Assembly: GCF_900156825.1 (NCBI RefSeq)
Contig: NZ_FTOV01000012.1
Coordinates: forward strand, 1-64,000
DNA length: 64,000 nucleotides
Reading direction: 5' to 3'
Source: Chryseobacterium gambrini
Lineage (GTDB): Bacteria > Bacteroidota > Bacteroidia > Flavobacteriales > Weeksellaceae
Every line of letters starts with the position of its first letter. The first letter of the stretch is position 1. The position numbers and the translations under genes were made by a program. Under the pieces are notes generated by a model. It saw only the letters and a program-made list of their open reading frames with translations, was not told where the DNA came from and ran no database searches. Of the stretch, positions 60,692-64,000 are shown in pieces.

Positions 60692-61735
60692 TCAATGAGC
60701 ATTTTGGTCATAATATTTCTTCTTTAGCCACAAACTTGCACGTACCAATAATATCAGTACAGGAACTTCCACCAATGGGCCGATAACGCCCACAAATGCC
60801 TGTGGCGAATGAATACCGAAAACCGATATTGCTACGGCTATTGCCAATTCAAAATTGTTTCCTGTGGCTGTAAATGCGATGGATGCGTTTTTATCGTAAG
60901 GAACTTTAAGAGATTTATTGATAAAGAAGCTCACGAAAAACATAAGTATAAAATAGATGATTAACGGTATTGCTACTTTTACTACATCCATTGGCAACTC
61001 TACTATTTTATCGCCTTTCAGACTGAACATCAATACTATAGTAAACAGTAAAGCATACAATGTAATGGGCGATATTTTGGGTACAAATTTCCGGTTATAC
61101 CATTCTATACCTTTTGATTTTACAAGGATGTATCGGCTTAAAAAACCTGCCAAGAAAGGAATACCTAAATATATCAATACGCTTTCGGTAACATCTTTCA
61201 TTGATACGCTTACATTGAAATTGGCTAATACTAATTTTGCAGGTAATACGTTGATGAATAACCATACTAAAAAACTGTAAGTAAATATCTGGAAGATACT
61301 GTTTAATGCAACTAACATAGCTGTATATTCTCTGTTTGCTTTAGCTAAATCACTCCAAACGATTACCATTGCGATACATCTTGCCAAACCTATCAGTATC
61401 AAACCTGTCATATAATCGGGTTCATTCCTTAAAAATAAAACGGCTAACCCGAACATTAGCACTGTACCGATAACCCAATTCAGCAATAAGGATATACCAA
61501 TTACTTTTTTATCCTTAAACGCCATAGGCAATAATGAATAATCAACCTTTGCTAATGGCGGATACATCATCAATATTAAACCTATTGCCAACGGAATATT
61601 TGTAGTGCCTACGGATAGCGCATTTGTAATTTTTGAAATACCGGGAAAAATATATCCCAATCCTATACCTACTGCCATTGCAAGGAATATCCATAAGGTA
61701 AGGTATCTGTCTAAGAATTTTAGTTTTGGTTGCAT
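60692..61735 (-). CDS. acr3: ACR3-family arsenite efflux transporter
   Basis: The 347-residue protein has ten membrane helices and the ACR3 signatures LIGLARCIAMVIVW (with the essential Cys) and FTATGNNFELAIAVA. It exports arsenite produced by the arsenate reductase encoded 3 bp upstream. It is the last gene of the arsenic operon. Confidence 0.95.
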   Translation of the reverse strand: MQPKLKFLDRYLTLWIFLAMAVGIGLGYIFPGISKITNALSVGTTNIPLAIGLILMMYPPLAKVDYSLLPMAFKDKKVIGISLLLNWVIGTVLMFGLAVLFLRNEPDYMTGLILIGLARCIAMVIVWSDLAKANREYTAMLVALNSIFQIFTYSFLVWLFINVLPAKLVLANFNVSVSMKDVTESVLIYLGIPFLAGFLSRYILVKSKGIEWYNRKFVPKISPITLYALLFTIVLMFSLKGDKIVELPMDVVKVAIPLIIYFILMFFVSFFINKSLKVPYDKNASIAFTATGNNFELAIAVAISVFGIHSPQAFVGVIGPLVEVPVLILLVRASLWLKKKYYDQNAH

Positions 61736-61738
61736 CGG

Positions 61739-62353
61739 CTACATTTTAATCATTGAAAAAACATAGAACATTTCCGTTGCTATCTGTAAACTTCTATCAG
61801 CATAGACCTTTGATTGTTCCGGTGTATTGTCTGAAATTTTAGGGTCTTCAAATGTGATAGGTATTCTCTTTTCTGCTCCTGCAATAAAAGGGCATCCGCC
61901 GTCTGCCTGTGAACAGGTCATAATAGCTGCAAACGCTGATACAGGATTGAAAGGGCTATCATATTTTTTGGAGAAACCAACAATCGGCAAAGAATTATCA
62001 CTATACTTTATGGCATATACAGGATTGTCGGTATCTGCTATTTTGAAAATACTTAATCCCTGATGTGTCAATGCTTCTGCCACTTTCGGGAATAATGCCG
62101 TTTCTTCTGTACCACCCGAATAACAATGTACCTTTGGGATAACATAGTGTGCTGCTGCTACCTGTGCCCAAACCTGCGATAAATGGCTTCTTCGGGAATT
62201 GTGGGTACAAATGAAGTTGATACTTATTTCCTGACTATTGTTTACTTTTTGCTGTACAAAATCTATCAGTGGTCGTAATATATTTTTGCGTTCTTCACTG
62301 ATGTTTTGAAAAGTAGTAACATTGTTTATTGTTTCAACTAAATTCTTATACAT
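61739..62353 (-). CDS. arsenate reductase / low-molecular-weight phosphatase family protein
   Basis: The ATG at 62353 gives 204 residues; the frame extends to 62407 but would overlap DUF6428. The phosphatase loop reads FICTHNSRRSHLSQVW, a variant of CX5R with Cys and Arg in place, followed by GGTEETALFPKVAEAL and CSQADGGCPFI. Thioredoxin-type arsenate reductases share this fold. Position next to ACR3 and ArsR supports the arsenic role. Confidence 0.88.
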   Translation of the reverse strand: MYKNLVETINNVTTFQNISEERKNILRPLIDFVQQKVNNSQEISINFICTHNSRRSHLSQVWAQVAAAHYVIPKVHCYSGGTEETALFPKVAEALTHQGLSIFKIADTDNPVYAIKYSDNSLPIVGFSKKYDSPFNPVSAFAAIMTCSQADGGCPFIAGAEKRIPITFEDPKISDNTPEQSKVYADRSLQIATEMFYVFSMIKM

Positions 62354-62372
62354 TTTGATTGATTTAAAGGGT

Positions 62373-62837
62373 TTAACAACATCCTGAATTAGGTGTGCAG
62401 GAAGCATTATTCAACGCTGATAATTTTATTTTTTGCTTTTCGACAGGAATACCGCAAGCATCCTGAGCAAGACAAGCTGTTGTTTTACTTTTCAGTACGA
62501 ATGTTTTTCCGTTGAAATCCAAATCATATTTCCCGATAGTATCAATTTGATATTCTACTTCAATTTCGGCATCTTCCATACCTAATTTTTCTTCGGATAG
62601 TTTGATGATATTTAATAGTTTGGTTGGCTTCAATCTATGTTCGTAATCGTCAGCATTCCATAATTGGAAATTGACAACTTTTTCATTGCGGATTACACCA
62701 CCACAATCAATAAAAATTTTATTGATTTGCCCAACTTCGGTAACGTGGAAATGTTCGGGAACAAACGTTCCGTTCTCTAATTGAAATTCAACATGCTCTA
62801 ATGTTGGTAAGATTTCTTTGATTTTTGATAGTTTCAT
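62373..62837 (-). CDS. DUF6428-family protein of the arsenic operon
   Basis: The 154-residue protein is soluble, with HVEFQLENGTFVPEHFHVTE early and a cysteine-bearing C-terminus (CLAQDACGI and a final SGCC). It matches the DUF6428 family, found between arsR and arsenate reductase genes in Bacteroidota. The C-terminal cysteines may bind arsenite. Function is not known. Confidence 0.85.
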   Translation of the reverse strand: MKLSKIKEILPTLEHVEFQLENGTFVPEHFHVTEVGQINKIFIDCGGVIRNEKVVNFQLWNADDYEHRLKPTKLLNIIKLSEEKLGMEDAEIEVEYQIDTIGKYDLDFNGKTFVLKSKTTACLAQDACGIPVEKQKIKLSALNNASCTPNSGCC

Positions 62838-62896
62838 AATTTCATTATTTAATTGTTATATTGCATTATTACGATTGATTTGGTTAAAATAAATGC

Positions 62897-63235
62897 TTAG
62901 CAACATTTATCAATACCTATATCGTCAACAAAGAAAGTATTGAGTTCCTTCTTAATCTGCTGCCAGACATTTTCATCAATGCAGTAGCATACACTGGTTC
63001 CCTCTATATTTCCTTTGATAATACCAATGTTTTTTAGTTCTTTCAAATGCTGCGAAATGGTAGCTTGTGCCAATCCCAATTCCTCTACCAAGTCATTACA
63101 AATACAGGCATTTTGTTTAATGATATATTGCAGGATAGCTATGCGTGCAGGATGAGCCAATGCCTTTAGCGAAGTTGCTAAACGGTTCTGCTGTTCCGTG
63201 TATATTTCAGTTTTTGTAACTCCCATTTTTATCAA
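62897..63235 (-). CDS. arsR: ArsR/SmtB-family regulator of the arsenic operon
   Basis: The 112-residue protein has the ArsR winged helix with ACICNDLVEELGLAQATISQHL, in which the two Cys of the NACICND motif can bind arsenite, and it ends DKCC with two more Cys. It heads the operon with DUF6428, arsenate reductase and ACR3. The start may be the fourth residue (63226). Confidence 0.92.
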   Translation of the reverse strand: MIKMGVTKTEIYTEQQNRLATSLKALAHPARIAILQYIIKQNACICNDLVEELGLAQATISQHLKELKNIGIIKGNIEGTSVCYCIDENVWQQIKKELNTFFVDDIGIDKCC

Positions 63236-64000
63236 AAATTATACATCGCAATATTACGATTAATATTTTAACTACCAAAATTGTTTAAAAAAATATTTAG
63301 TGAAGTTTACCCCTGTTGCACCAAATGTTGCAAATTCGGATCATTTTTTTTATCCGCTCTTTTTCATTTTCAATAATATTTACAATGTTTATTTTTATCT
63401 GGCGGTAATTCAGTAAAGATATCCTGTTGTTGATTTCCGGGCAATGATGGCGGTTGCTTTTAGGGTTGGTTTTGTTGGATGTCCTTTCAAAGCCACTTCG
63501 CTTTTTTGCAAAACGCAATTCCAAAGTCTAAAGTCCTACGTTTTTCCGAACAAAAAAGCTTTGAGGGGATGTCAGGTTCTCTTCCCTTTTTTAATTTGAC
63601 GGAATGTATTGTGAACTCTGCTGTAGCTTTCCCTGCAAACTGTATAAAAAGGATTATACTAGTCATCAACCTGCATAAAATAAATACAGCTTTAAATTCA
63701 TACCTGTGTAAATAAGATACAGATCATCATCATAAAATAGAATCATGCCGATCATCAAACCTGCGTAATACACATACAGCTGGAGTTCATACCTGCGTAA
63801 ATCATATACAGGTCACCTGCTTAAGATAAGTACAGGTCAAAATCCTTACGATTTGATCTACAATACGATAGATAAATTATCACTTTGAAAGGATTTATTA
63901 TTTACTTTCGTATGCTCAGACTTCACTTCCACACATTTCCAATAAAAACAATAAAAGAATCAAAACTGCTGATTATCAATACTATTAATCGTTTTTCAGA
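63236..64000. other. gene-poor right end of the window
   Basis: No gene is supported in this 765-bp stretch. Short minus-strand frames at 63297-63669 (75 and 60 codons) match nothing I know. It ends with a block of five 22-bp repeats listed separately. In elements of this kind the transfer genes and oriT often follow such a region, but they are not in the window. Confidence 0.45.
63670..63837. repeat. five degenerate 22-bp repeats (CCTGCRTAA...ACAGGT)
   Basis: Copies lie at 63670-63691, 63703-63724, 63760-63781, 63792-63813 and 63816-63837. Each is exactly 22 bp, opens CCTG and closes ACAG, and the later copies form an ACCTG-N12-CAGGT dyad. Start-to-start spacings are 33, 57, 32 and 24 bp. 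This is not a CRISPR array: spacers are too short and uneven. Protein-binding sites are likely. Confidence 0.7.

Noticed and set aside
63670..63837. CRISPR array
   Set aside because: Repeats are degenerate, intervals are 2-36 bp and unequal, and no cas genes are near.

Overview
The window looks like a chromosomal accessory region of a Flavobacteriales bacterium, probably Weeksellaceae (Chryseobacterium or Elizabethkingia type). The pointers are the AT-rich DNA, promoters of the Bacteroidota type (TTG, 17-20 bp, TAnnTTTG), SusC/SusD pairs, DUF6520, DUF3853 and RteC proteins, and CTnDOT-like recombination genes. Genus is an inference from gene families, not from a marker gene.

Layout. 1-1.6 kb: tRNA-Asp(GTC), its terminator, a patch of short repeats and a tyrosine integrase reading away from the tRNA. 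This is the classic left end of an integrative element; the right end is not seen and probably lies beyond 64 kb. 1.7-20.8 kb: a sulfur island. A Crp/Fnr regulator is followed by four transcription units (TSUP permease; YeeE/YedE pair; sulfide:quinone oxidoreductase plus porin; persulfide dioxygenase-rhodanese operon with a rhodanese, methyltransferase, thioredoxin and rhodanese-thioredoxin lipoprotein). Each unit has the same operator-like palindrome at exactly the same distance from its -7 element. A second operon encodes a TolC/RND/adaptor pump, two TlpA thioredoxins, a DsrE protein and a SoxB-like metallohydrolase. Together they suggest sulfide capture, oxidation to persulfide and sulfite, sulfur relay and export.

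21-25.6 kb (minus strand): a probable defence patch with an XRE regulator, an HNH endonuclease frameshifted in an A8 tract, a caspase-like protease and a protein with an HEPN-type RNxxxH motif. 25.6-26.5 kb has no convincing gene but holds a palindrome overlapping a promoter and a nested inverted repeat. 26.5-38 kb: SusC, SusD, an S9 peptidase, then a minus-strand set of small exported proteins with a MauE/DoxX-like membrane protein, and a TPR-AraC regulator.

38-49.4 kb: mobile-element core with RteC, an excisionase-like HTH protein, DUF3853, a Rep initiator followed by seven iterons, a toprim primase, SSB, a run of decaying small genes, and a PRTRC cassette (E, C, a hidden small gene, F-like, B, ThiF). 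49.5-63.2 kb (minus strand): metal resistance in three blocks: mercury (ArsR, MerTP, GDCCVxC), copper (multicopper oxidase, haem-binding protein, DUF3347, DUF305, HMA proteins, CopA ATPase, AraC regulator) and arsenic (ArsR, DUF6428, arsenate reductase, ACR3). 63.2-64 kb has no convincing gene and ends in five 22-bp degenerate repeats.

Four genes are interrupted by a single base or stop (HNH, two small genes after SSB, one HMA protein). These may be real decay or phase variation, or residual assembly errors; the raw reads would settle it.
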